NCBI RefSeq assembly: GCF_003628505.1
Contig: NZ_RBZP01000013.1
Coordinates: forward strand, 24,664-88,663
Origin: Oceanobacillus halophilus
GTDB lineage: Bacteria > Bacillota > Bacilli > Bacillales > Amphibacillaceae
Direction of reading: 5' to 3'
Length of the DNA stretch: 64,000 nt
The translations under genes and the position numbers were made by a program. Shown piece after piece: positions 8,351-15,758 of this stretch; positions within the stretch are counted from its first letter, which is position 1, and each line of letters opens with the position of its first letter. The notes under the pieces were generated by a model. The model was not told where the DNA came from and did no database searches. It saw nothing but the letters and a program-made list of their open reading frames with translations.

Positions 8351-9498
8351 TTTATCCTCTCCTCATCTATTTTATATTCGTTATTATGTTCACCGGCATT
8401 AGGCGGGTGATGTCTTACGGTTACAGGCGTTCTTGACAATTTTAAAGGGCTGCCAATCATTTTTATTGGACCAGCAGTTGGATGGTCGTAATCAATAAAC
8501 ATGTCTCTTTCCTGCAGTTGCGGATCGTTTACTACTTCCTCAATATTTTGAATAGGTCCGCATGGTATTTTGTTTTCGTTGCATTTTTCTTGCCAATAAG
8601 CAGTGACGTTTGTTGAAAATGCTTCTTGCAATAATGGGGTTAAAATCTCTCTATGCTTGACTCGGTCTGGGTTGGTGATAAATCGTGGATCTTCACTAAG
8701 ATGCGGTACCCCTAATAGTTGACATAATTTTTTATATTGTTGATCATTGCCAACAGCGATAACCATTTCCCCATCTGCTGTTTTGAAGGTTTGATACGGG
8801 ACAATGTTGGCATGTTTGTTACCAAGCGGTTTCGGAATTTTTCCTGACATTAAGTAATTACTGCCGATATTAACAAGGGAACTAACCGCTGTATCGTATA
8901 AGGAAATATCTAGTTTTTGTCCTTTTTCTGATTGCGTACGTTCTAAAAGTGCAGCTTGAATACCAATACAAGCATATAGACCTGTCAAAACATCGGTGAT
9001 TGCGACACCAAGTTTTTGTGGGCCGGAATCTTCATCTCCCGTAATGCTCATTAGTCCACTCATGGCTTGGATGATAAAATCATAACCAGGTAAGTCCTTA
9101 TATGGCCCATTTTCACCAAAACCAGTAATGGAGCAGTACACCAGTTTTGGATTAATTTCTGAAAGTGTGTCATAGCCAATTCCTAGCCGGTCCATTGTCC
9201 CAGCCTTAAAATTATTGATAACAACGTCACTTTCCTTCACCAGTTCTTTTATTAATTGAACGCCTTCTGTCGATTTTAAATCGACCGTAATGCTCTTTTT
9301 ATTCCGATTGGCACTAAGATAATAGGCGCTAACATTATTTTTAAAAGGTGGACCCCAAGTGCGCGTTTCATCACTTCCGCCAGGTGCTTCGACTTTAATA
9401 ACCTCTGCACCTAAATCACCGAGAATCATCGTGCAGTAAGGGCCAGCTAATACTCTCGATAAGTCGAGAATTCTTATATTATCCAAGGCATCGGGCAT
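8347..9498 (-). CDS. CaiB/BaiF (family III) CoA-transferase, candidate glutarate CoA-transferase
   Basis: A 383-aa family III CoA-transferase. The N-terminal block RILDLSRVLAGPYCTMILGD and the catalytic aspartate D169 in AITDVLTG are both present. Coupled to a glutaryl-CoA dehydrogenase, it most likely moves CoA from a donor such as succinyl-CoA to glutarate, as SUGCT-type enzymes do; donor and acceptor are inferred. It is the first gene of a two-gene operon convergent with the lysine operon. The start is ATG 9498 behind AAAGGAGTG. A promoter, a cre-like site and a terminator hairpin lie in the 200 bp upstream. Confidence 0.85.
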   Translation of the reverse strand: MPDALDNIRILDLSRVLAGPYCTMILGDLGAEVIKVEAPGGSDETRTWGPPFKNNVSAYYLSANRNKKSITVDLKSTEGVQLIKELVKESDVVINNFKAGTMDRLGIGYDTLSEINPKLVYCSITGFGENGPYKDLPGYDFIIQAMSGLMSITGDEDSGPQKLGVAITDVLTGLYACIGIQAALLERTQSEKGQKLDISLYDTAVSSLVNIGSNYLMSGKIPKPLGNKHANIVPYQTFKTADGEMVIAVGNDQQYKKLCQLLGVPHLSEDPRFITNPDRVKHREILTPLLQEAFSTNVTAYWQEKCNENKIPCGPIQNIEEVVNDPQLQERDMFIDYDHPTAGPIKMIGSPLKLSRTPVTVRHHPPNAGEHNNEYKIDEERIK

Positions 9499-9528
9499 TG
9501 TTATTCACTCCTTTCAACTTTTCGATAT

Positions 9529-9590
9529 AAAAAAAGGCCAGTTCAAATTAATCACAGATCACCTCTGTAAATTAACATTGAACTGGCTTT
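9529..9590 (-). promoter_or_regulatory. Leader hairpin with U-run (attenuator-like) upstream of CoA-transferase operon
   Basis: Read on the minus strand, a long near-continuous hairpin is followed by seven U residues (9529-9535) less than 20 nt before the ribosome site. The outer arms are 9537-9546 with 9578-9587 (GCCAGTTCAA/TTGAACTGGC); the inner arms are 9548-9552 with 9571-9575 and 9554-9558 with 9564-9568. An intrinsic terminator placed between promoter and start codon suggests attenuation. Just upstream, 9593-9606 has 6-bp inverted arms (TCTGTT-GG-AACAGA). Confidence 0.7.
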
Positions 9591-9659
9591 TATCTGTTGG
9601 AACAGACCTGGAAAAGGAATGTGAACAGATTAGGCAGTAACATATAAGTAGGTTTAATG

Positions 9660-9695
9660 AATCGTGTGATAAACACAATATTTATGAACACGATT
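9660..9695. promoter_or_regulatory. Dyad just downstream of the predicted start of transcription
   Basis: AATCGTGT (9660-9667) and ACACGATT (9688-9695) form a perfect 8-bp inverted repeat. It covers roughly +5 to +40 of the predicted CoA-transferase operon transcript, so it could be a repressor operator or a 5' mRNA hairpin. Confidence 0.45.
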
Positions 9696-9706
9696 GATTA
9701 TTTATT

Positions 9707-9743
9707 ATTATAGAACAGGATGAACATTTTGTAAACGGTTTCT
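9707..9743 (-). promoter_or_regulatory. Sigma-A promoter with overlapping cre-like site
   Basis: On the minus strand TTTACA (9730-9735) is followed by a 17-bp spacer and TATAAT (9707-9712). The sequence TGTAAACGGTTTCT at 9730-9743 matches the CcpA cre consensus TGWAANCGNTNWCA except for the last base and covers the -35. The CoA-transferase/dehydrogenase operon is therefore probably under carbon catabolite repression. Confidence 0.7.
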
Positions 9744-9863
9744 TGTTGATTTTTTAAAATTATTTTAAAAATAAGTAATATTGTTTTCACGTTTACGATT
9801 AACTGATGATGAAAAGAGGTTTTACCACACCGGCGTAACAGAAAAAGGTGCGATTACAGCATG

Positions 9864-9898
9864 AAAAAACTCATGTACTTAATTTATACATGAGTTTT
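9864..9898 (-). terminator. Terminator of mreBH
   Basis: ACTCATGTA (9869-9877) pairs with TACATGAGT (9887-9895). On the minus strand the hairpin is followed by a run of six U residues, directly after the mreBH stop. Confidence 0.8.
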
Positions 9899-9903
9899 CA
9901 ACT

Positions 9904-10911
9904 TTATTTTGCTGCTTTTTGTAATTTGGTTATCATTTTTAATGCTCGTCCAGTACCAATAGCTACGGATTCAAGTGGATTTGGAGCCATGTGAACAGGG
10001 ACATTAATTTTATCAGCTATCCAATCCTTCATACCGTTTAGAAGAGCTCCGCCGCCTGTTAACACAATACCTCGGTCGACTATATCGCCGCTCAATTCTG
10101 GTGGACATTCTTCCAGTGTAGCACGAATGGTATCTAGAATTTGTTCCAGGGATTCTTTGATGGCGTGGTAGATTTCCATGGAGGTAATCTCGATCGTTTT
10201 CGGTAAACCTGTTACCATATCACGGCCACGAATATCCATCGTCATTTCTTCGTGTTTAGGGTGGGCATAGGCGATTTCCATTTTTATTTGTTCCGCTGTA
10301 TGTTCCCCGATGAGAACATTGTATTGTTTACGCACGTATTGAATAATTTCATCATCTAAACTGTCGCCGGCAACACGTACAGAGTTACATGCAACGACAC
10401 CACCAAAGGAAATGATTCCAACTTCAGAAGTACCGCCACCGATATCGACAACTACATTTGCCGTTGGTTCATCTACTGGCAAATCGGCTCCAATTGCTGC
10501 AGCTACTGGTTCTTCAATTAAATGCACATTTTTTGCGCCATAGCTGGTTACTGCGTTATGAATCGCACGTCTTTCCACAGAGGTACTGCCAGATGGTGTA
10601 CATACAACGACAGTTGGTTTTCTGGTCGATATTCCAGCCTTCTTACTTACTTTCTTAAGCAGTGCCTTTAACATTTGAGCAGTGACATCATAATCCGCAA
10701 TAACACCATCTCTCAATGGGCGTATTGGAACAATGTTTTTTGGTGTTTTACCAATCATTTCTTTTGCGTCCGCACCTACAGCAACTACTTGTTTTGTATT
10801 TATATCAATTGCCACAACAGATGGCTCATTTAAAACAATTCCTTTTGATTTGGAATAGATAAGAATATTTGCAGTACCTAAATCTATGCCGATTTCTGCA
10901 TTTGAAAACAT
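9904..10911 (-). CDS. mreBH: MreB-like actin homologue MreBH
   Basis: A 335-aa bacterial actin, the same length as B. subtilis MreBH and, from memory, closer to it than to MreB or Mbl (opening [20 protein letters not shown]). The ATP-binding actin motifs are visible: IDLGTAN near residue 9, [10 protein letters not shown] in the middle and TGGGA near residue 285. It should form membrane-associated filaments that guide side-wall peptidoglycan synthesis and, for MreBH, the LytE hydrolase. It is monocistronic, with ATG 10911 behind GGAGGAAG. An ACCCCCAC motif upstream may belong to a sigma-I promoter. Confidence 0.9.
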   Translation of the reverse strand: MFSNAEIGIDLGTANILIYSKSKGIVLNEPSVVAIDINTKQVVAVGADAKEMIGKTPKNIVPIRPLRDGVIADYDVTAQMLKALLKKVSKKAGISTRKPTVVVCTPSGSTSVERRAIHNAVTSYGAKNVHLIEEPVAAAIGADLPVDEPTANVVVDIGGGTSEVGIISFGGVVACNSVRVAGDSLDDEIIQYVRKQYNVLIGEHTAEQIKMEIAYAHPKHEEMTMDIRGRDMVTGLPKTIEITSMEIYHAIKESLEQILDTIRATLEECPPELSGDIVDRGIVLTGGGALLNGMKDWIADKINVPVHMAPNPLESVAIGTGRALKMITKLQKAAK

Positions 10912-11421
10912 AATACTTCCTCCAATGATGTCAATTTCTTCTTATATAAAGAATTCTATTAATATGGATGATTTGTGGGGGTGTTATCCATGTTATTCTT
11001 ATGATATTTTTTACAGAAAAATTTCTTCTGCAAAGTAAGATGAAAAGTTATTTTTCTAAGGCATTTTCTTCACAGTCATATGAAGCTATATATAAAAGTA
11101 AACCTAACACACCAACAAAGCAAGTAACATTTCAATTACAAGTAAACTTAGTTTGTAACAAAAGTGGGGTGTTTAATATGCTGTCAATATTATTTTGCAG
11201 GAATTTAATTCCAAATTATGAATTTGCTTCCAAACGTGTAGATACTAACGTAAATCTATCATTATGAGCTAGGACAAGGGTTCAGTCTAATTAGAAAAAA
11301 AACACAAAAATTATTTAAGCGATCAATGGGAATTAATTCCTGAATTGTTACAAAAAACACGTGCTATGATGAAGGGGCAAGACAGATATACAGATGTACC
11401 TAAAAAAGGAGAGGAAAATAA
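10912..11421. other. Intergenic region between mreBH and CAP-domain gene
   Basis: About 510 bp between divergent genes. It contains ACCCCCAC on the minus strand (10975-10982), which recalls the -35 of sigma-I promoters reported for mreBH, and on the plus strand an extended -10 TGCTATGAT (11362-11370) for the CAP gene. The remaining AT-rich sequence, including a 99-codon open frame at 10968, shows no protein-like composition or ribosome site. Confidence 0.4.
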
Positions 11422-12177
11422 ATGCTTAAAAAAATCGGTATGGTAACTGCTTTATCAGCTGCTTTTATTTTTGGAGGAGCTTTTGATACAGTAGACGCTG
11501 AATCTTACAACTCACATCAAGTCTATTACTCTATTAATGGAGAAATTGGCAGTCTGAATGGTGAAGAAGCTCAAGCAAAAATAAATAATCTATTGAATAA
11601 ATTCATGAAAAAGTACAATGTGAATTGGGATAATTATCAATCAGAGCCAGTTCCAAAAGAAGAGCCAAAACAAAATGAGCAGCCTAAACAAGAAAAAACC
11701 GAAAATCCAGTTTCTGATGAACCTGCAGAGGAACAAGTGAACGAACCTGTACCTGAACAAGCAGAAGAAACGGAGCAAGAACAAAGCGCAGATTCGGAAC
11801 TAAGTCAATTTGAACAAGAGGTAGTCGAATTAACCAATCAAGAAAGAGCAAAGCATGGCTTATCATCTCTACAAATTGATACAGAATTAAGTAAGGTAGC
11901 ACGAGAAAAATCCCGTGATATGGCAGCGGACAATTATTTCGACCATAATAGTCCAACATATGGTTCACCATTTGATATGATGAAGAGCTTTGGTGTAACT
12001 TACCGAACAGCAGGTGAGAATATTGCCAAAGGTCAACGCACTCCAGCAGAAGTAGTAAATGGCTGGATGAACAGTGAAGGACACCGTGCCAATATCTTAA
12101 ACGAAAACTTTACTCATATTGGTGTTGGATATGTTGAACAAGGAAACCACTGGACCCAACAATTTATCGGAAAATAA
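11422..12177 (+). CDS. Secreted CAP/SCP-domain protein (YkwD-like)
   Basis: A 251-aa exported protein. Residues 1-26 are a Sec signal peptide with a likely cut after VDA. Residues about 75-125 are an acidic, Pro/Glu/Gln-rich linker. Residues about 127-250 form a CAP (SCP/PR-1) domain with the conserved pieces LTNQERAKHGL, SRDMAADNYFDHNSP, GENIAKG, GWMNSEGHRANIL and THIGVGY. Proteins of this type occur on Bacillus cell surfaces and spores; the enzymatic activity is not settled. It is a single-gene unit with GGAGAGGA before ATG 11422 and a terminator after the stop. Confidence 0.88.
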   Translation: MLKKIGMVTALSAAFIFGGAFDTVDAESYNSHQVYYSINGEIGSLNGEEAQAKINNLLNKFMKKYNVNWDNYQSEPVPKEEPKQNEQPKQEKTENPVSDEPAEEQVNEPVPEQAEETEQEQSADSELSQFEQEVVELTNQERAKHGLSSLQIDTELSKVAREKSRDMAADNYFDHNSPTYGSPFDMMKSFGVTYRTAGENIAKGQRTPAEVVNGWMNSEGHRANILNENFTHIGVGYVEQGNHWTQQFIGK

Positions 12178-12185
12178 GCTATTAA

Positions 12186-12236
12186 CACAAACGAAGGCAT
12201 TTGCACATTTAATGTGTGAATGTCTTTGTTTTTTTA
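12186..12236 (+). terminator. Terminator of CAP-domain gene
   Basis: An imperfect hairpin, ACAAACGAAGGCATTTGCACA with TGTGTGAATGTCTTTGT, is followed by seven T residues, directly after the stop codon. Confidence 0.75.
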
Positions 12237-12242
12237 TTGAAA

Positions 12243-12436
12243 GGCTCTTTCCGTATTGTTTGTTGCTTTTTGAAGTTGTACCGTTGATGGAAATTGTTGA
12301 TTTAATTAAGAATAGTGTAGTTCTCGCTTTTATGGATGTTTTGTGCTGCCATTCCCTCCGACAGAATACTTGCGGTTCGCGGCACGGCTTCAGCTCCTCG
12401 CGTAAAAAGCATAACTGCGCATGCGTGTTTTTCTAA
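12243..12436 (-). repeat. MITE-like element, truncated copy, reverse orientation
   Basis: The sequence starting GGCTCTTTCCGTATTGTTTG at 12243 matches, in reverse, the right end of the intact copy at 45706-45932, including the TTTAATTAAGAATA block. It continues into the GC-rich core (CGGCACGGCTTCAGCTCCTCG, the reverse of part of the copy at 31440-31490). The other end is missing. Confidence 0.75.
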
Positions 12437-12522
12437 TGTAAATTATCTTATACTGCAGTGTTTTTATATTCCCAATAGAAACGATTTAATAGTATAATTT
12501 CATAATAGGGAGGGTTGCTATC

Positions 12523-13263
12523 TTGTTACGCACCGTAGGAACTTACATATATGCAGCATTTCTTGTTATCGGTACTGTTTTTAATTTACAAAAGTCGAAG
12601 AAACTGGTAGCGAAAAAACAGACGAATGATGAACAATTATTTGTGGAACCAAAACATGTTTCAAGAAAAGTGATTGAATATACAGGAACTGATGTACATG
12701 TAAAGGGTCAGGAAAAGATACCGGATGGCGCGGTATTATATGTCGCGAATCATCAAGGATTATTTGATATCCTAACGATTTTAGGTTACTTAGGAAAACC
12801 AGTTGGATTTATTGCTAAAAAGGAAATAAAGAGACTTCCTATTATTAGTACATGGATGGAGCTTATTCACTGTGTATTCATTGACCGAGCAGATAGACGT
12901 CAATCGATTAGGGCCATACAGCAAGGAACAAATAATTTAAAGAACGGACACTCGATGGTTATTTTCCCAGAAGGAACAAGGGGAGAAGGAAGAGAAATTA
13001 ATGAATTTAAAGCTGGTAGCTTCCGGCTAGGAACAAAGGCTAACGTACCAATTGTTCCTCTAGCAATTGATGGGACATATCCTATACTTGAAGCGAATGG
13101 TGGCCGAATTAAATCTTCAACCATATCCTTGACAATTCTTGATCCTATTTATCCAGAGAAATACAATGAATGGAAAAGCAAGGAATTAGCGGTGAAAGTA
13201 CAAGAAGAAGTGGAGGCAAATTTGCTGGAAATTCAACAGAGAGCCCCACAGGAAATATATTAA
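12523..13263 (+). CDS. plsC: 1-acyl-sn-glycerol-3-phosphate acyltransferase
   Basis: A 246-aa PlsC-family enzyme that makes phosphatidic acid from lysophosphatidic acid at the membrane. The four acyltransferase blocks are present: NHQGLFD with catalytic H77 and D82, the FIDR block near 119-122, FPEGTR at 148-153 and IVPLAIDG near 177. One hydrophobic N-terminal segment anchors it. The start is TTG 12523, chosen because AGGGAGGG lies 8 bp upstream and there is no better in-frame start. A terminator-like hairpin follows. Confidence 0.92.
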   Translation: MLRTVGTYIYAAFLVIGTVFNLQKSKKLVAKKQTNDEQLFVEPKHVSRKVIEYTGTDVHVKGQEKIPDGAVLYVANHQGLFDILTILGYLGKPVGFIAKKEIKRLPIISTWMELIHCVFIDRADRRQSIRAIQQGTNNLKNGHSMVIFPEGTRGEGREINEFKAGSFRLGTKANVPIVPLAIDGTYPILEANGGRIKSSTISLTILDPIYPEKYNEWKSKELAVKVQEEVEANLLEIQQRAPQEIY

Positions 13264-13270
13264 TTATGCA

Positions 13271-13303
13271 GGTCAAATCGATTTGATTTGGCCTTTAACT
13301 TTG
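13271..13303 (+). terminator. Probable terminator of plsC
   Basis: GGTCAAATC pairs with GATTTGGCC (13271-13293, one G-T pair) around a 5-nt loop and is followed by a broken T-rich tail. Confidence 0.55.
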
Positions 13304-13442
13304 TGTGTCTTTAATTTGAAGGCGCAATTAAATTTTTCTTACAAGTGCTAGTATGTTGATTCCTAACTTAAAAAAACAATATTAATTTTGATGCAATTTT
13401 CCTGAATAGATACACAAACTACTACCATGTGAGGTGGTTTTT

Positions 13443-14438
13443 TTGGTACAAGGAGCTGTTAATCAAAATACAAAATTAACAAAAGAGTGGCTGCAAAATT
13501 ATGTAGATGATTGGGTGAACTTTTATCGGAAACACACGAATGAAGGGGAGCTTGCATCTTACATACCAATGTTGCAGCAATCAAATAAAGAGCATCTAGG
13601 AATCACTATTATAGGAAATAACGGGGCTATGATTGAGTCTGGAGATGTTAATATTCCTTTTACGATACAAAGTATTTCCAAAGTTTTTACATTTATTGTA
13701 GCATGTATGGAAAGAGGAGTAACGTATGTCTTAGATCGCGTAGATGTTGAGCCTACAGGTGAGGCATTTAATTCCATTATGCATCTGGAAATGAAACAGT
13801 TGAAAAAGCCGTTTAATCCGTTTATAAATGCAGGGGCAATAACGGTGACTTCCTTGCTAAACGGAAAAACGTCCGATGAGAAATTGAAGCCATTGTTTCA
13901 GCTGTTTGAAGAAATCTTGGGTTACCACCCACCGTTAAATGTGGATGTATTCAAGTCTGAAAAAGAAACCTCTGTCCGTAATCGAGCTATTGGCTATTAT
14001 TTAGTAGAGCTAGGGTACTTGGAATCTGATTTGGATTTAACACTGGAAACGTATTTTAAACAGTGTTCAATTGAAATATCTCTACAGGATTTAGCTCGTT
14101 TAGGTATGATTCTGGCAAATGATGGAGAAGACCCGAAAACTGGTCTTGAGATTATTCCGAGGCAGGTTGCTCGACTGGCAAAAGCCTTAATGCTGACATG
14201 TGGAATGTATGATGCTTCCGGGAAGTTTGCAGCCTATGTTGGTATTCCAGCAAAAAGCGGTGTGTCAGGTGGAATTATTGCCGTATCCCCACCAAGAGCT
14301 AGGAATGAGGAATTACCATTTATAAATGGTTGCGGAATAGGAGTCTATGGACCGGCACTTGATCAACAAGGGAATAGTATTGCAGGAATTCGCTTACTCC
14401 GACATATAGCAAAACAATGGGATTTGAGTATATTTTAA
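13443..14438 (+). CDS. glsA: Glutaminase (serine-dependent beta-lactamase fold)
   Basis: A glutaminase of about 331 aa that hydrolyses glutamine to glutamate and ammonia. The nucleophile and base form an SxxK motif (S77 and K80 in QSISKVF), with family blocks NPFINAGAI, ETSVRNRAI and AKSGVSGGI. I choose TTG 13443 because GAGGTGG (13431-13437) is then a well-spaced Shine-Dalgarno; the GTG at 13434 lies inside that site. It is followed after 18 bp by the SRAP gene, with no terminator between, so the two are probably cotranscribed. Confidence 0.92.
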   Translation: MVQGAVNQNTKLTKEWLQNYVDDWVNFYRKHTNEGELASYIPMLQQSNKEHLGITIIGNNGAMIESGDVNIPFTIQSISKVFTFIVACMERGVTYVLDRVDVEPTGEAFNSIMHLEMKQLKKPFNPFINAGAITVTSLLNGKTSDEKLKPLFQLFEEILGYHPPLNVDVFKSEKETSVRNRAIGYYLVELGYLESDLDLTLETYFKQCSIEISLQDLARLGMILANDGEDPKTGLEIIPRQVARLAKALMLTCGMYDASGKFAAYVGIPAKSGVSGGIIAVSPPRARNEELPFINGCGIGVYGPALDQQGNSIAGIRLLRHIAKQWDLSIF

Positions 14439-14456
14439 TGGGGTGAATGACTAATT

Positions 14457-15122
14457 ATGTGTGGTAGATACACATTACTTGCAGATGAACTGGAAATTTT
14501 AGAGGAATTTAATATAGAGCAACCAATTGATTCTTATCATCCAAGTTACAACATAGCTCCAGGACAAAATGTCTTAGCAATAATCCATGACGGAAAAGAA
14601 AAGCGAGCAGGATATTTGCGTTGGGGGCTTGTACCTTCTTGGGCTAAAGATGAGAAAATAGGCTACAAAATGATTAATGCCAGAAGTGAGACGGCTCATG
14701 AGAAACCAAGCTTCAAGCGCCTTATGTCTCAAAAAAGATGTTTAATTGTAGCTGACAGTTTCTATGAATGGAAAAAGACAGAAGAGGGCAAACAGCCGAA
14801 GCGCATTCAGCTAAAAGATCGTAAACTTTTTGCATTTGCAGGATTATGGGATAAATGGGTTCAGGAGAATAATACACTTTTCACGTGCACAATACTGACA
14901 AAAGAAGCTAATCCGTTTATGCAGGACATTCATCATCGAATGCCAATTATTTTGCCCAAAGACAAGGAAAGTGAATGGATTGCCCCTACAAAAATTCACC
15001 CAGAAGAAGCAAGTGCCTTTTTGCGCTCCGTTGATATGGAAGATTTAACTGCCTATAATGTAACTTCGCATGTTAATGCAGCGAAAAATAATGATGAGAC
15101 ATGTATTCAGCCGATTGCATGA
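14457..15122 (+). CDS. SOS response-associated peptidase (SRAP, YedK/HMCES family)
   Basis: A 221-aa SRAP protein. All key residues are present at the expected positions: C2 (exposed after Met removal, forms the thiazolidine link with an abasic site), N74, E104 and H160, with the HRMP motif. These proteins crosslink to abasic sites in single-stranded DNA and protect them. The start is fixed by the need for C2: ATG 14457 with GGGGTGA upstream. The stop codon at 15120-15122 is immediately followed by a 21-bp minisatellite. Confidence 0.93.
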   Translation: MCGRYTLLADELEILEEFNIEQPIDSYHPSYNIAPGQNVLAIIHDGKEKRAGYLRWGLVPSWAKDEKIGYKMINARSETAHEKPSFKRLMSQKRCLIVADSFYEWKKTEEGKQPKRIQLKDRKLFAFAGLWDKWVQENNTLFTCTILTKEANPFMQDIHHRMPIILPKDKESEWIAPTKIHPEEASAFLRSVDMEDLTAYNVTSHVNAAKNNDETCIQPIA

Positions 15123-15645
15123 GTGCCGCGGTTGATAGGAGAGCGCAGGCGGTTGATAGAAGAGCGTCCGCGGTTGATAGGGGAGCGCAGGCGGTTGATA
15201 GGGGAGCGCAGGCGGTTGATAGGAGAGCGCAGGCGGTTGATAGGGGAGCGCTCGCGGTTGATAGAAGAGCGCAGGCGGTTGATAGGAGAGCGCAGGCGAT
15301 TGATAGGGGAGCATAGGCGGTTGATAGGAGAGCGTAGGCGGTTGATAGGGGAGCGCTCGCGGTTGATAGAAGAGCGTCCGCTGTTGATAGGTGGGCGCTC
15401 GCGGTTGATAGGAGAGCGCAGGCGGTTGATAGGGGAGCGCAGGCGGTTGATAGGAGAGCGCAGGCGGTTGATAGGAGAGCGCTCGCGGTTGATAGAAGAG
15501 CGTCCGCGGTTGATAGGGGAGCGCTCGCGGTTGATAGGGGAGCGCTCGCGGTTGATAGAAGAGCGTCCGCGGTTGATAGGTGGGCGCTCGCGATTGATAG
15601 AAGAGCACCCGCGATTAATCAGAGAGAGCACCCACGGTCTATAGA
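15123..15645. repeat. 21-bp minisatellite, about 23 clear units plus 2 degraded
   Basis: A strict 21-bp period: the core TTGATAG recurs at 15132, 15153, 15174 and on to 15594, with two degenerate units after that. Each unit is GGTTGATAG + GG or AA + GAGCGC or GAGCGT + AGGC, TCGC or CCGC. Because 21 is divisible by three, several frames on both strands stay open as heptapeptide repeats (such as RRLIGER or INRERSP). I regard these frames as by-products, since none has a ribosome site or a start outside the array. It lies between convergent genes. Confidence 0.95.
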
Positions 15646-15699
15646 AGGGGCATCGCGCTAAAAAAGTGCCCACAGACAACATCCGAACACCATTCCATA

Positions 15700-15752
15700 A
15701 AAAAGTGCTATCATCAATCCACTCCACATGGACGGAAGATAGCACTTTTTGT
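15700..15752. terminator. Bidirectional terminator between SRAP and alanine symporter genes
   Basis: AAAAAGTGCTATC (15700-15712) pairs perfectly with GATAGCACTTTTT (15738-15750), giving an A-run before and a T-run after the stem. Confidence 0.85.
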
Positions 15753-15758
15753 TGTTTA

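Noticed and set aside
10968..11267. 99-codon open frame between mreBH and the CAP gene
   Set aside because: No ribosome site, low-complexity AT-rich content and overlap with likely promoter sequences.
12119..12436. 105-codon open frame after the CAP gene
   Set aside because: It overlaps the end of the CAP gene in another frame, passes through its terminator and runs into a MITE copy.
15123..15645. CRISPR array
   Set aside because: The units are contiguous 21-bp tandem repeats with no unique spacers, and there are no cas genes.
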